DNA of 64,000 nucleotides from Oscillatoriaceae cyanobacterium M33_DOE_052 (GCA_015296065.1 DVDU01000314.1:1-64000), one strand, 5' to 3'. Shown: positions 9,152 through 17,955, numbered from the stretch's first letter. Numbers and translations: made by a program. The notes: generated by a model from the sequence alone, not told the origin.

Positions 9152-11272
9152 TTAATCCACAGTGTTGTCAGCTTCAGCGCGGATAAATGCCCGATCGCTC
9201 ACTGATGTCCCGTTGGTGGAAATCCCCAAAGCATTTAAATCAGCTTCCACCATCAAGCCCACCAGTTCCTCAAAAGTCACCGATGGTTCCCAGCCCAGCT
9301 TTTGCTTTGCTTTCGAGGGGTCGCCAATCAATAAATCCACTTCTGCGGGACGCAGATAGCGGGGGTCAAACTCTACATAGTTGTTCCAATCCAGATTGAC
9401 ATAACCAAATGCCAAATCAAGAAACTCGCGAATCTCGTGAGTTTCACCAGTGGCGACCACATAATCATCGGGTTCATCCTGTTGCAGCATCAGCCACATC
9501 GCCCGCACATAATCTTTGGCATAACCCCAGTCCCGCTTAGAATCCAAATTACCCAAGTACAGTTTTTTCTGTTTACCGGCGACGATGCGGGCCACGGCGC
9601 GAGTAATCTTGCGGGTAACAAATGTCTCACCACGACGGGGGGAATTGTGGATCCAACCCTGACCAATGCCAGCATGGAAAGTACCGCTGGTAGTGGCTAG
9701 GTCAAATAGCCAATTTTCGTATTCAATGGGCTGCGCTTTCACCACTTCTGCCAAGGGGCGGCGCAGATGCTGTCCTTTGTTCCCAGGCACATCGGGGGAA
9801 TTCAGATTAATCTGGTAGTAAATCCGTCCTTCGCGCTCTTCCGTGCAAATAATTGCTCGTTGCTCCAGGGTTGTCAACGCCATCCAGTACAGACCCGCAG
9901 CCATAACGGGCGAGGCAGTTTTGAAGCCCTGAAACTCATATGTGCAAGGTGTACTCTTGAGTCCGTCGCCAGCGTTGAATCCCTGCAAAAATGCTAAGCG
10001 TTCTTGGTCGCAAGCGTTGAGAATTCGTTTGGGGATACGCTTGTGGCCTGATCGGGTGTAGAGGGAGTTATAAATATAGCGACCGTATTCAGCATTTCCA
10101 GTCAAGCGGAGCTGAATCACATCGCCACCGCCTTCAAAACCCGAAGGAGCGACATACCGAGAAGAACTGCCACCAGTAATTTTGCGCCAAGAGGCAGCCA
10201 CACGATCGAGCAAGGCAGAATCTTGGTTAGTGACTTGGACTTTCCCCTCTTCACTAACGTAACCTTCTGCCGCAATTATCCCTAGTAACCAGGCTTCGGT
10301 TTCCGTTAAATCGATTTGGTCTGTGGGTTGGGGCAAGTCAATCAACGCTAGGGAGTCACCCACCATCACTTCCCCGGCTGGCAACTCACACGGTTGTTCA
10401 TCTTTGGTGACAAACACCACGTGGTCGCTTGTGGCATGATATACCGCCCCCCGCGCCGCAATTCGATGTACCTGTTTATTGGGCTGGCGTTTGGCACCAT
10501 TCCAAGTGGCGGTCATACAAGTAACTTCCGTCCACCCTTGGGCGTCCCAAACCTGAAACCGGTCTTCAGGAGACAAATCGGTGGTGTAGCGATGACCATG
10601 TGTGGCCTCGGTGCGATGGGGGACCACATCCTCGATCGGCAAAATGTCAATCAAGCCATCTTTTCTAATGATCACTGGGGTTTCCGCCGTGACACATTCG
10701 TGGTTGAACAGGATGCCGTTACAAGCGAAGAGGTTGTAAGACTCCCGATAATTGACAGTTTGCCAATGAGCGTAAACCTTGGCGCAGGAGTAGGGACTGC
10801 GCGGATAAAAAGGTGTGGTTTCTTTTTGGGGAACTTCCAGCACTTTGCCGAACATTTCCGAGGAACCAGCTTGGTAGAAGCGGACCTGGGTGCCGGTGCG
10901 GTGCTGATAGTCGCGGATGGCTTCTAGCAGGCGTAGGGTGCCCATTCCTACGGTATCCACGGTGTATTCCGGTGAGTCAAAGCTAACCCGGACGTGGGAT
11001 TGGGCGCCAAGGTTATATATTTCTACGGGTTGGACTTCTTCTAAGATCCGCCGCAAGGTGGTGCCATCGGTGAGGTCGCCGTAGTGGAGAAATAGGCGAG
11101 CCTTTTCGTTGTGGGGGTCTTCATAGATATGATCGATGCGGTCGGTGTTAAAGGTGGAGGTCCGGCGGATGATGCCGTGAACTTCATAGCCTTTTTCTAG
11201 TAACAGCTCGCTGAGATAGGAGCCGTCTTGGCCTGTAATGCCGGTGATGAGCGATCGCTTCGGTTGCGTCAT
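9152..11272 (-). CDS. gmd: GDP-mannose 4,6-dehydratase precursor with intein
   Basis: 706 codons from ATG 11272 (a TTG lies at 11278). Extein residues 1-192 and 544-706 together form a normal-length (355 aa) Gmd: ALITGxTGQDGSYL-like Rossmann motif (SLITGITGQDGSYLSE), AGSSEMFG, and catalytic Tyr161-x3-Lys165 in SPYSCAKVYAHW. The reading frame is interrupted between LFNHE and SPRRGETF, one of the most conserved Gmd segments, by a 351-residue in-frame intein (separate entry). After splicing the enzyme would convert GDP-mannose to GDP-4-keto-6-deoxymannose, feeding the downstream GDP-fucose synthase. It sits in a minus-strand glycan gene group. Confidence 0.95.
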   Translation of the reverse strand: MTQPKRSLITGITGQDGSYLSELLLEKGYEVHGIIRRTSTFNTDRIDHIYEDPHNEKARLFLHYGDLTDGTTLRRILEEVQPVEIYNLGAQSHVRVSFDSPEYTVDTVGMGTLRLLEAIRDYQHRTGTQVRFYQAGSSEMFGKVLEVPQKETTPFYPRSPYSCAKVYAHWQTVNYRESYNLFACNGILFNHECVTAETPVIIRKDGLIDILPIEDVVPHRTEATHGHRYTTDLSPEDRFQVWDAQGWTEVTCMTATWNGAKRQPNKQVHRIAARGAVYHATSDHVVFVTKDEQPCELPAGEVMVGDSLALIDLPQPTDQIDLTETEAWLLGIIAAEGYVSEEGKVQVTNQDSALLDRVAASWRKITGGSSSRYVAPSGFEGGGDVIQLRLTGNAEYGRYIYNSLYTRSGHKRIPKRILNACDQERLAFLQGFNAGDGLKSTPCTYEFQGFKTASPVMAAGLYWMALTTLEQRAIICTEEREGRIYYQINLNSPDVPGNKGQHLRRPLAEVVKAQPIEYENWLFDLATTSGTFHAGIGQGWIHNSPRRGETFVTRKITRAVARIVAGKQKKLYLGNLDSKRDWGYAKDYVRAMWLMLQQDEPDDYVVATGETHEIREFLDLAFGYVNLDWNNYVEFDPRYLRPAEVDLLIGDPSKAKQKLGWEPSVTFEELVGLMVEADLNALGISTNGTSVSDRAFIRAEADNTVD
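9644..10696 (-). mobile_element. Intein with LAGLIDADG endonuclease inside gmd
   Basis: 351 residues, in frame. N-terminal splicing block begins at Cys1 (CVTAETPVI). Block B has TSDH, a T-x-x-H, in AVYHATSDHVVFV. Two dodecapeptide endonuclease motifs follow: WLLGIIAAEGYV and FLQGFNAGDG. The C-terminal block ends FHAGIGQGWIHN, with penultimate His and terminal Asn, followed by Ser as the +1 extein residue. Removing it restores LFNHE-SPRRGE exactly. All splice-junction residues for canonical splicing are present. The second endonuclease motif keeps the GD pair and the first has GIIAAEG with Glu where Asp is common, so nuclease activity may persist. Confidence 0.95.
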
Positions 11273-11761
11273 CCTCAATATTTCCTGTAAAATTTACCAT
11301 GATCGGCACTTGCAATTCTTCAAAGTGCCCCTACAGGTGACAGCGGCGTGCTAATGATGCAGGCCACGCCACCCGATCGCTTCGGTAGCGCTTTTGCGGC
11401 AGCCTTTTGGAGCCGCGCCACGGATGCACCCGCTCTGAGAAAGTTTTCCCTAGTCAATGGGTAATGTAGGCGTTTCACTTTTCACGTTCACCCGAGCGAC
11501 TCAGGAAAATGTGAACCACCACCAGCGTCCCCACTGGTAGCCACCTTTTGCGCCCCAAGTTCCCGTAATTTCCCAGATTTGACCGCAGTTGCTGTCTATT
11601 GAAGCTGATAGCGGCTTCTCTACTATACCAAACTGGGGCTCTGGCATCCACTGTTATTGACTGCCTGGTGGGACTTTCATCCCGGGCGTGGTGCCACCAT
11701 TCTATTTAAAATCAGTGACAGCCGCTCCATTGTTGGAGCAGCTGTCACTCATAGTTCAAGG
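11273..11761. other. Intergenic region, no gene seen
   Basis: 489 bp between gmd and the sugar transferase. It holds G+C-rich imperfect inverted repeats around 11340-11430 and the terminator at 11714-11749. An in-frame stretch at 11657-11905 runs into the transferase on the other strand and is rejected as coding. Confidence 0.6.
11714..11749 (-). terminator. Hairpin after the sugar transferase gene
   Basis: Arms AGTGACAGC-CGCTCCA and TGGAGCA-GCTGTCACT around a 4-nt loop (ttgt), with one internal mismatch, followed on the minus strand by GATTTTAAAT. It lies 12 nt beyond the stop of the sugar transferase. Confidence 0.75.
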
Positions 11762-12466
11762 CTAGTAAGCACCGTTGTTCTTGGGGAAAATAACCACCCT
11801 AATCGTTTTCAAAATAATCCACATATCCATCCAAAAGTTGTTGAAGTTTACATAGTAAACATCCATTTGGATTCTTTTGGGATAGGGAACATCATTGCGG
11901 CCTGAAACTTGCCACAATCCAGTGATTCCCGGTCTAATCTGTAGCACTGTGTCCATATGCGAGCCATATTTAGGCAGCTCTTCGGTGACTAAAGGTCTTG
12001 GTCCGACAACGCTCATGTCACCTTTTAGGACATTCCAGAATTGGGGAAATTCATCCAAACTCGTGACGCGCAAAAAATTACCGATCCAGGTAATTCGGGG
12101 GTCGTTTTTGAGCTTGAAATTGCTCTCGAATTCGGCTCGTAGTTCCGGTGATGTTTCCATCATCCGGGCGAGGATTTCTTCGGCGTTTGTCACCATCGTT
12201 CTGAATTTGAGGCAGCCGAATTTCCGGCGATTTTTTCCCACTCGCTCCTGAACATAAAAAACTGGACCGGGGGAGCTGATGGCAATCAGCAGCCCCAATA
12301 GCAGGTAAACCGGGGAAAACAGAATCAGAACGGACAGAGAAAACAAAATGTCAAACAGCCGCTTGAAAAACTCTCCGTCGGCTTTGGCCAGGGGGAGGTG
12401 CCCAAAGCCTCGCCGAGCCACTGCCCGAATCACTTTGCCGGAGATGAGTTGGCTATCGGCAGTCAT
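11762..12466 (-). CDS. Initiating undecaprenyl-phosphate sugar transferase
   Basis: 234 residues, the monotopic bacterial sugar transferase domain (polyprenyl phosphate phosphoglycosyl transferase, WcaJ/RfbP/WbaP C-terminal domain). Visible are KRLFDILFSLSVLILFSPVY (re-entrant membrane helix), PGPVFYVQERVGKNRRKF, FKFRTM-like CLKFRTMV, RVTSLDEFPQFWNVLKGDMS and VGPRPL with PGITGLWQVSGRND. It transfers a sugar-1-phosphate to undecaprenyl phosphate, the first step of an exopolysaccharide or O-antigen repeat unit. It lacks the large N-terminal five-TM domain of full WcaJ. AAGGAG upstream of ATG 12466 supports the start. Confidence 0.93.
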   Translation of the reverse strand: MTADSQLISGKVIRAVARRGFGHLPLAKADGEFFKRLFDILFSLSVLILFSPVYLLLGLLIAISSPGPVFYVQERVGKNRRKFGCLKFRTMVTNAEEILARMMETSPELRAEFESNFKLKNDPRITWIGNFLRVTSLDEFPQFWNVLKGDMSVVGPRPLVTEELPKYGSHMDTVLQIRPGITGLWQVSGRNDVPYPKRIQMDVYYVNFNNFWMDMWIILKTIRVVIFPKNNGAY

Positions 12467-12697
12467 TTTACTCCTTCACTTCACACCACACATAGTCCTG
12501 ATTGTAAAGCCTCCAGACACTTGCCAACCTGCTAAGGTTGCGCGGGTAGGAGGCGACGCGGTTGTGGGGCTGGGTACGGTGTGGGAAACTAAATTCCCCC
12601 TCCCGTCTGCCTTCCCCCCAACTGTCTTGACCTCACAGACACATCCTTTCAGACGCCAGAACTGCCCCGATGGGCAATCTCACGGAGAAAGTTTGAT

Positions 12698-13840
12698 CTA
12701 GCTTGGGGCGTGGAATTGGCGGACGCACTGCTCCACAAAGCTAAAATAGCGCTCCTGAAAGATTTTGGGGGCGAACTCAAGGGCTCGCTGGCGCCCCATT
12801 TCCGGCTGGAATTGCCCTTGTAGTTGCTCAAACCTCTCGATCGTCTCCACCAACGCCGCTTCTGTCTGTTCCGGAAAAAACAAGCCAGTGCCTGACTCTG
12901 GATGTTCCCTGATGTCTAGCACTGTCTCTAATGCTCCACCCCCACCGTAGGCGATCGTGGGCGTGCCACAAGCCATTGCCTCCACCGGCGCAATGCCAAA
13001 ATCTTCACAAGCTGCATAGATGAACCCCTTGGCTTTCGACATATACTCTTCCACCACCTTAGCTGGTTGCGCCCCCATTACCTGCACGTTGGGTTTGGCG
13101 ATTTTCCTAATCAGCGGCAACTCGGAACCGCTCCCAATCACTACCAGCGGTTTGCCCATTTGATTGAAAGCTCTCACGATTAAAGATACTTTCTTATAAC
13201 TCACCAACCGGGACACAGTTAGATAAAAGTCTTGTTTTTCTGTCACTAAGGGAAATCTTTCTACATCTACTGGGGGATAAATCACCTCCGCCGAGCGCCG
13301 GTAACACCGCCAAATCCGCCGCGCCGTATGTTTGGAGTTGGCAATAAAATAATCCACCCGATTGGCACTTAACACATCCCACTGACGCAACTGATGCAAC
13401 AAGTAACGAGTCGCCATTCCCACCAATCCTTGTCCTGCTTTGGTGCTATCTAGGTAATCAAATGTCAAATCCCACGCATAGCGCATGGGGGTGTGACAGT
13501 AGCATATATGTATTTGCGGCGGTGCTGCCAGTACCCCTTTAGCCACCGCGTGAGAAGATGAAAGAATTACGTCATATGAGCGTAAGTCCAGTTGTTCGAT
13601 CGCCAATGGTAAAAGGGGCAAGTATTTTTGCACGCCCCCACGCGCCCCTGGTAATTTTTGCAAAAATGTCGTACCAATCTGGCGTTTATATAAATAACTA
13701 TTCGGATTGGTGGATTCAAAATCAATTAGCGCATACACATCGGCATCAATCCCCTTCAGAATTTCTTGCACCACCAATTCTGAACCACCGGTGGCTTTTG
13801 GCGTCAACCATTCATGAACTAGAGCATATTTAAGAGACAT
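12698..13840 (-). CDS. Glycosyltransferase family 4
   Basis: 380 residues with a GT-B fold. The N-terminal half contains YALVHEWLTPKATGGSELVV and SSSHAVAKGVLAAPP; the C-terminal nucleotide-sugar half contains VERFPLVTEKQDFYLTVSRL, GSGSELPLIRKI, and ACEDFGIAPVEAMACGTP, the E-x7-E-like motif of GT4 enzymes. WbaZ-like mannosyltransferases have this architecture; sugar specificity is not certain. Upstream of the sugar transferase on the same strand (231-nt gap), it fits a surface polysaccharide group with gmd and GDP-fucose synthase. Confidence 0.9.
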   Translation of the reverse strand: MSLKYALVHEWLTPKATGGSELVVQEILKGIDADVYALIDFESTNPNSYLYKRQIGTTFLQKLPGARGGVQKYLPLLPLAIEQLDLRSYDVILSSSHAVAKGVLAAPPQIHICYCHTPMRYAWDLTFDYLDSTKAGQGLVGMATRYLLHQLRQWDVLSANRVDYFIANSKHTARRIWRCYRRSAEVIYPPVDVERFPLVTEKQDFYLTVSRLVSYKKVSLIVRAFNQMGKPLVVIGSGSELPLIRKIAKPNVQVMGAQPAKVVEEYMSKAKGFIYAACEDFGIAPVEAMACGTPTIAYGGGGALETVLDIREHPESGTGLFFPEQTEAALVETIERFEQLQGQFQPEMGRQRALEFAPKIFQERYFSFVEQCVRQFHAPS

Positions 13841-14435
13841 ACAGCAGTTTGGCGCCTACCCCACAAATCCCAATCTTTTTTTAATTTCCTATCTTAATTC
13901 AACCCGGGCTGTGCTAATGTCAGCCAAACTACAAAACTCCCATATTGGTGAATTTCCAATGCTCTTTGGTCTGCGATTCCCCACCCACACCCAAAATTTT
14001 GATTTCTCCCGGGCGGCTTCTCTCCCCAATCCGGAGGCGCAAAATCATGGATTCCTGATTGGTGGTCTCGATCGCCCTCCTCCTCGCGGCGAGAACAACC
14101 GTTTCCGGATTCAGAGACTGTGGAAGCAAAAATTTGGCTCCCCCGCTCCCATATCCCCCTTTTTCAAGGTATTTGCCCGGAATGCTGAGTATAAATTCTC
14201 AGGTTTTCCTGACTTTGGCAATATCTTAACCCAGCTTAGCCACATATTGGCCAGTGGGCCATTTTTCTCCTAGAGCGAAAGTGGGGGGCCAGGGGACGGG
14301 GGGAGATGGGGAGGATGGGGGAACGGAGGAGCGCTTGTGCGGAGGAGCAATATCCCCCCTGCCCCCCTGCACCCTGGCCCCCACTCCTTTACCAGAACCC
14401 CCAATAATTAAAAAAACCCAAAAAAATCAATGATT
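13841..14435. other. Intergenic region with G/C-rich repeat
   Basis: About 600 bp between divergent genes. A 120-codon open frame at 13911-14273 has no recognisable domain, amphipathic pattern or ribosome site and is not called. From 14282 to 14385 there is a GGGGACGGGGGGAGATGG run facing CCCCCTGCCCCCCTG, another G-rich/C-rich array. Confidence 0.6.
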
Positions 14436-14465
14436 ATCTGTTCATACGTTATGATATAGGCAGAT
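14436..14465 (+). promoter_or_regulatory. Candidate SmtB operator/promoter of smtA
   Basis: Inner inverted repeat TCATA-cgt-TATGA (14442-14454) lies within outer arms ATCTG (14436) and CAGAT (14461), 15-44 nt before the smtA start. TGTTCATAC resembles half of the 12-2-12 ArsR/SmtB operator and a TATGAT -10-like box overlaps it. This is an inference from sequence resemblance and the nearby smtB-type gene. Confidence 0.5.
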
Positions 14466-14479
14466 GAATTTCAGGAAAT

Positions 14480-14653
14480 ATGACTATGACTACTGTCACC
14501 CAGATGAAATGCGCCTGTGAGTCCTGCCTGTGCATCGTTTCTCTGAGCGAAGCGGTGGCAAAAGAAGGTAAATATTACTGCTCGCAAGCCTGCGCCAGCG
14601 GTCATACCACAGGTTCTGGCTGTGGACATACCGGCTGCACTTGCCACGCCTAA
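14480..14653 (+). CDS. smtA: Bacterial metallothionein SmtA
   Basis: 57 residues (55 if ATG 14486 is used). Nine Cys (11, 13, 16, 18, 34, 38, 48, 53, 55) and three His (42, 50, 56) follow the SmtA pattern KCACESCLC, YYCSQACASGH, GCGHTGCTCH. Family knowledge: SmtA folds around a Zn4Cys9His2 cluster and buffers or sequesters Zn(II) and Cd(II). AGGA at 14473 gives better spacing for the second ATG. It is followed by an SmtB-type repressor on the same strand; in the reference Synechococcus smt locus the two are divergent, so the order differs here. Likely induced by Zn through the upstream inverted repeat. Confidence 0.95.
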   Translation: MTMTTVTQMKCACESCLCIVSLSEAVAKEGKYYCSQACASGHTTGSGCGHTGCTCHA

Positions 14654-14900
14654 GAGGTCGATCGCACGCCCGGAAAGGCACAAAGGCGGGAAAATCGCCA
14701 GCAATATTTGTTTGGCAATTGCTGGCGATCGAGCTAAACTTATGGAAAATCATCTTTAAATCATCTATCGCTGGGATCAAACCGGCGCTATACTAGAAAA
14801 TGGCGGTGCGGGTGGCGAAAAGCAATTTAGTAACTATGGGATAATTTGTTTGCAGTTCCCGCAACCTACCGATACCCTATCTTATCAAGTGCCAGTGACA

Positions 14901-15314
14901 ATGCCAGATCAGCATGATTTTGACGAGGTACTTAAACCTGGTGTGGATGCCGCAGATGAGGAAGAGTGCGATCGCAACCACACCATAGATTTTGACAACA
15001 TCTGCACCCTGCAAAATCAGCTCCTCAACTCAGAAAAAGCCCAGAGGATGGGAGAGTTTTTCAGCTTTTTGGGAGATGCCAATCGCTTGAGAATCATCTC
15101 AGCTTTAGCGCTCAAAGAGCAATGTGTCCACGAGCTTGCAGCCACTGTCAGTATGAGCGAATCCGCTGTTTCTCATCAACTGCGAAACTTACGCACCCAC
15201 CGACTGGTAAGCTATCGCAAGCAGGGACGCCAAGTTTTTTATCGCCTAAAAGACCGACATATTTTCAGTCTCTATGAAGCTGTGGCAGAACACATTGATG
15301 AAGGAGATAGCTAA
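14901..15314 (+). CDS. smtB: Zn-responsive ArsR/SmtB-family repressor
   Basis: 137 residues with an ArsR winged helix (NRLRIISALALKEQCVHELA, MSESAVSHQLRNLRTHRLVSYRKQGRQVFYRL). Both SmtB metal sites are visible: the alpha5 site Asp118, His120, His131, Glu134 has the exact D-x-H-x10-H-x2-E spacing, and the alpha3N-type site has Cys23-x3-His27 and Cys75, with Glu78 where SmtB has Asp. It should bind operator DNA when apo and release on Zn. ATG 14901 is preferred to a TTG at 14850. It could equally be called ZiaR-like; the neighbouring smtA favours SmtB. Confidence 0.9.
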   Translation: MPDQHDFDEVLKPGVDAADEEECDRNHTIDFDNICTLQNQLLNSEKAQRMGEFFSFLGDANRLRIISALALKEQCVHELAATVSMSESAVSHQLRNLRTHRLVSYRKQGRQVFYRLKDRHIFSLYEAVAEHIDEGDS

Positions 15315-15400
15315 AAGGTGAAATTAGATCCTCCCTTAACCCTTGATGGCCAAAGGAGGTAGTTAATTACTGAATCGGTAAATTGTTTCAAATGCCCTAT

Positions 15401-15634
15401 TTAAAGGTGCTTATAAAATCTATCTTTGGAAATCAACTTCCCGTTATCCAACTCCAGGCGCACTTCCTGCAAGACTTCCCCGTGCTTATCAAACAAATTT
15501 ATACTGATAGAATCAGCGCCAGTGTAGGCCACTAAAGAAGCGGTAAAAGGTTGGTTAAGGGTAATATCAAAAAGCCTGACAGTGTGCGGGGAAGCGGTAA
15601 TTGATTCAAAATCGCTATCGTTGAGCTTGCTCAT
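15401..15634 (-). CDS. Small hypothetical protein
   Basis: About 77 residues from ATG 15634 (AGGA 9 nt upstream; an in-frame TTG lies at 15670). Sequence features: acidic N-terminus (SKLNDSDFESITASP), then alternating hydrophobic strands (LFDITLNQPFTASLVAYTG, SISINLFDKHGEVLQEVRL) suggestive of a small beta-rich domain. No signal peptide, no Cys. Not recognised. It lies beside the smt genes on the opposite strand, with convergent orientation. Confidence 0.55.
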   Translation of the reverse strand: MSKLNDSDFESITASPHTVRLFDITLNQPFTASLVAYTGADSISINLFDKHGEVLQEVRLELDNGKLISKDRFYKHL

Positions 15635-15825
15635 GTTAATTATGTCCTGATTAAACTGTAATTTCTTCAACTAAAAAGCCACAGAGGATATCAGCTATTT
15701 CCTTGATGCTATAATCTTAACAGCCTGTATCCCCTAGCGCCGAAGATGGTGTACCACTTCCACCAAGAACTACCGTCTGGGCTGATTCATTCCTGGGGGA
15801 GGGCGATCGGCTTGCCCCGCCAGTG

Positions 15826-15953
15826 AAAAAAAACGACCAGCCTGTGTAGGCTGGTCAGAAAAAAAACCAAATACGTTGTCGTTTCAAGACGAGGAAACCC
15901 ATTACTGCGCGTTCCCAAGCTGGCAGCGGGTATGTTACGATCGAACTCGTCCC
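15826..15953 (-). ncRNA. Candidate structured small RNA (~128 nt)
   Basis: On the minus strand a good -10 box (TACAAT, 15961-15966) is followed 7 nt later by GGGACGAG. The transcript would contain nested pairings GACGAG/CUCGUC, CCC/GGG and CUGC/GCAG, then an alternative GUUUC/GAAAC pairing and a perfect 9-bp hairpin, GACCAGCCU-acac-AGGCUGGUC (15835-15856), closed by eight U: a textbook factor-independent terminator. No open frame runs through it. It could be a trans-acting cyanobacterial sRNA; I cannot match it with certainty to Yfr2, PsrR1 or another named family. Confidence 0.6.
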
Positions 15954-16028
15954 AAAAAAGATTGTAGCAGCAGACACGAATTTTTAGTTACAAAACTTTA
16001 TTGGGACGTTAAAAAACATTGACGTAAT

Positions 16029-16064
16029 CCCCCCATCTCCCCGTCTCCCCGTCTCCCCCTGCCC
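16029..16064. repeat. Short CCCCGTCTCC array
   Basis: Three to four CCCCGTCTC units just beyond the NFACT gene stop. A short member of the low-complexity family. Confidence 0.8.
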
Positions 16065-16072
16065 AAGTTCCT

Positions 16073-17833
16073 CTAACTTTGGCTCAAATAGACACTGGCG
16101 ACTTGGGGCCGTCCCCAAATCACCCGCTCATGCTTGTACACCACCATCCCCGGTTTTGCCCCCTTCGGCTTATACACATGCTTGGGTTTGGTGTAAACTA
16201 CTGGCACTTGCTCGCTTTGGCGGGCTCGACTGTAGTAAGCAGTTAAGTCAGCGGCTAACTGTAAATCCCGATCGTCCGCCACAGCTCCAGGGTTAAGCCG
16301 CAACAACACATGACTACCAGCAATCTCCTGGGTGTGAAACCACAAGTCATAATCACCGGCGATGCGAAAACTCAATAAATCATTTTGCCGATTGTTTCGC
16401 CCCACCAGTAATTCAAAACCACTAGGAGACTGGTAGCGGTGAAAATCCGCCTCGGAGTTGGGCTTGAGCCCCCCCGGTTTGGAGCCGCCCGAATCAACCT
16501 GCCCCTCTTGCATCAGCTCCTGACGAATCTCCTGGAGAGCTAGCAGGTCTGCTTCTTCCCGGTAAGTATCGATTTGGGTAACAGCGACTTCCACTTGTTC
16601 CAAATAGTGGATTTCTGTGACAACCTCAGCCAGCAAAGGCTCGATCGCCGTGCGGGCCCGTTTTAGCTTTTGGTGCAGCTTGTACAGACTTTGGGCATTT
16701 TGCACCGCGTTTTTCTCTGGGTTGAGGGGAACTGTCACCGGGTCGCCGGTTTCAAAGTCCGGGAGCTGAATCGACTTCATCCCCGGTTCCCACATATAGA
16801 GGTGAGCCATGAGCAAATCCGCGAGCAGGCGGTGACGATCGGCTCCCTCCGACTCCTGCAACCGCTCTGTCCACCCCGCCGCCTTCTGGCGTAACTTCCC
16901 CAACAGTCGCGATAGCTTTTGCATCAGAGCTTGGCGCAATTGCTGGAATTCCTCGTGATTCAATTTGGCACTGTAGTAGCGATCGAGCAATTCCTGCACC
17001 GAGATAGCCTGATTCCCACTATCCCCACCATAAAGCACCGTATAACCCCCATCTCTCCAGGCAGGTTTGATGTGGGATAAATCCCCTTGCCCCAAAGCCG
17101 CCAAGGCTTGCAGCCACCTGAGCCACTCCTGAAATAACCCCTGCCATTGCGCCTCTGTCAGTTCCAAAGTAGAGGTTTCCGGGTCGATACCCGCCGCCAC
17201 CACCATCGAATTCACCAGAGCAGAACTCAAACCCCGATAACTGGAAAGCAACCGTTTGCCCACCTTACCAGGAATCAGACTGACCCGCTCTTGCCACCGC
17301 TCATAAGATTCCGCCAAGCTCGGCGCCGGGTCCGTCAGCGCCGGAGGCAGTTCATAGGGTTGACCCGTTTGCACCGGACGGACGCTAGATTGCTTTTCGC
17401 TGACTTGGTGGGCACAAGTAATGATGATGTTGTCCTGGTTCGCCAGAATCGCATTGCTGCGTTTTCCCATAATTTCCGCATACAGATGCCACACAATGGG
17501 TTCCCCAGGACGGCGGGCAAACTGTAAATCAAAGGCCCGCTCCCAAGGTTGCACCGGCTCTATGGCCACCAGGGCTAAACCCCCCAATTGGTGCCGCAGT
17601 TGGTCGCTGAAGGTGAAAGTATCTGGGGTGCGGGGTGGGGGGTCGCACAGGCACAAACGCGCCCCTTGGGGATGCCAAGAAAGAGCCAACCAACAGCGTC
17701 CCGTGAGGGTGCGCAGGGCGAGATTGACGGTGTGGCGATCGCGCTGATAAACCTGTTCTAGACGCGCTGGCAACACCTGCGCCCGCAGCTCACCACAGGC
17801 AGCGGTTAGAGTCGTGAAATCAACTTGTTGCAT
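16073..17833 (-). CDS. NFACT family protein (Rqc2/RqcH homologue)
   Basis: 586 residues. NFACT-N domain at the N-terminus (QVDFTTLTAACGELRAQVL, LARLEQVYQRDRHTVNL), a helical coiled-coil middle (about 290-440), and a C-terminal NFACT-R domain (GFELLVGRNNRQNDLLSF, DLWFHTQEIAGSHVLLRL). Family knowledge: bacterial RqcH binds stalled 50S-peptidyl-tRNA and adds alanine tails that mark the nascent chain for degradation; older annotations call it fibronectin-binding. Length and domain order fit a full-length RqcH. The candidate small RNA lies beyond its 3' end. Confidence 0.9.
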   Translation of the reverse strand: MQQVDFTTLTAACGELRAQVLPARLEQVYQRDRHTVNLALRTLTGRCWLALSWHPQGARLCLCDPPPRTPDTFTFSDQLRHQLGGLALVAIEPVQPWERAFDLQFARRPGEPIVWHLYAEIMGKRSNAILANQDNIIITCAHQVSEKQSSVRPVQTGQPYELPPALTDPAPSLAESYERWQERVSLIPGKVGKRLLSSYRGLSSALVNSMVVAAGIDPETSTLELTEAQWQGLFQEWLRWLQALAALGQGDLSHIKPAWRDGGYTVLYGGDSGNQAISVQELLDRYYSAKLNHEEFQQLRQALMQKLSRLLGKLRQKAAGWTERLQESEGADRHRLLADLLMAHLYMWEPGMKSIQLPDFETGDPVTVPLNPEKNAVQNAQSLYKLHQKLKRARTAIEPLLAEVVTEIHYLEQVEVAVTQIDTYREEADLLALQEIRQELMQEGQVDSGGSKPGGLKPNSEADFHRYQSPSGFELLVGRNNRQNDLLSFRIAGDYDLWFHTQEIAGSHVLLRLNPGAVADDRDLQLAADLTAYYSRARQSEQVPVVYTKPKHVYKPKGAKPGMVVYKHERVIWGRPQVASVYLSQS

Positions 17834-17955
17834 AGGGAAGGAAAGAAACCGATTGTGGAGTCAAAGCTGGCTGGACAGAGAGAAACTGCCTTTTTGTTAC
17901 CGAGTTTCTGGGCAGAGCCACCCTAAAAGCCAGAGAAAAAAGAGAATAAAATCTT

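Noticed and set aside
13911-14273. 120-codon + strand open frame
   Set aside because: No domain, no ribosome site, patchy composition; intergenic.
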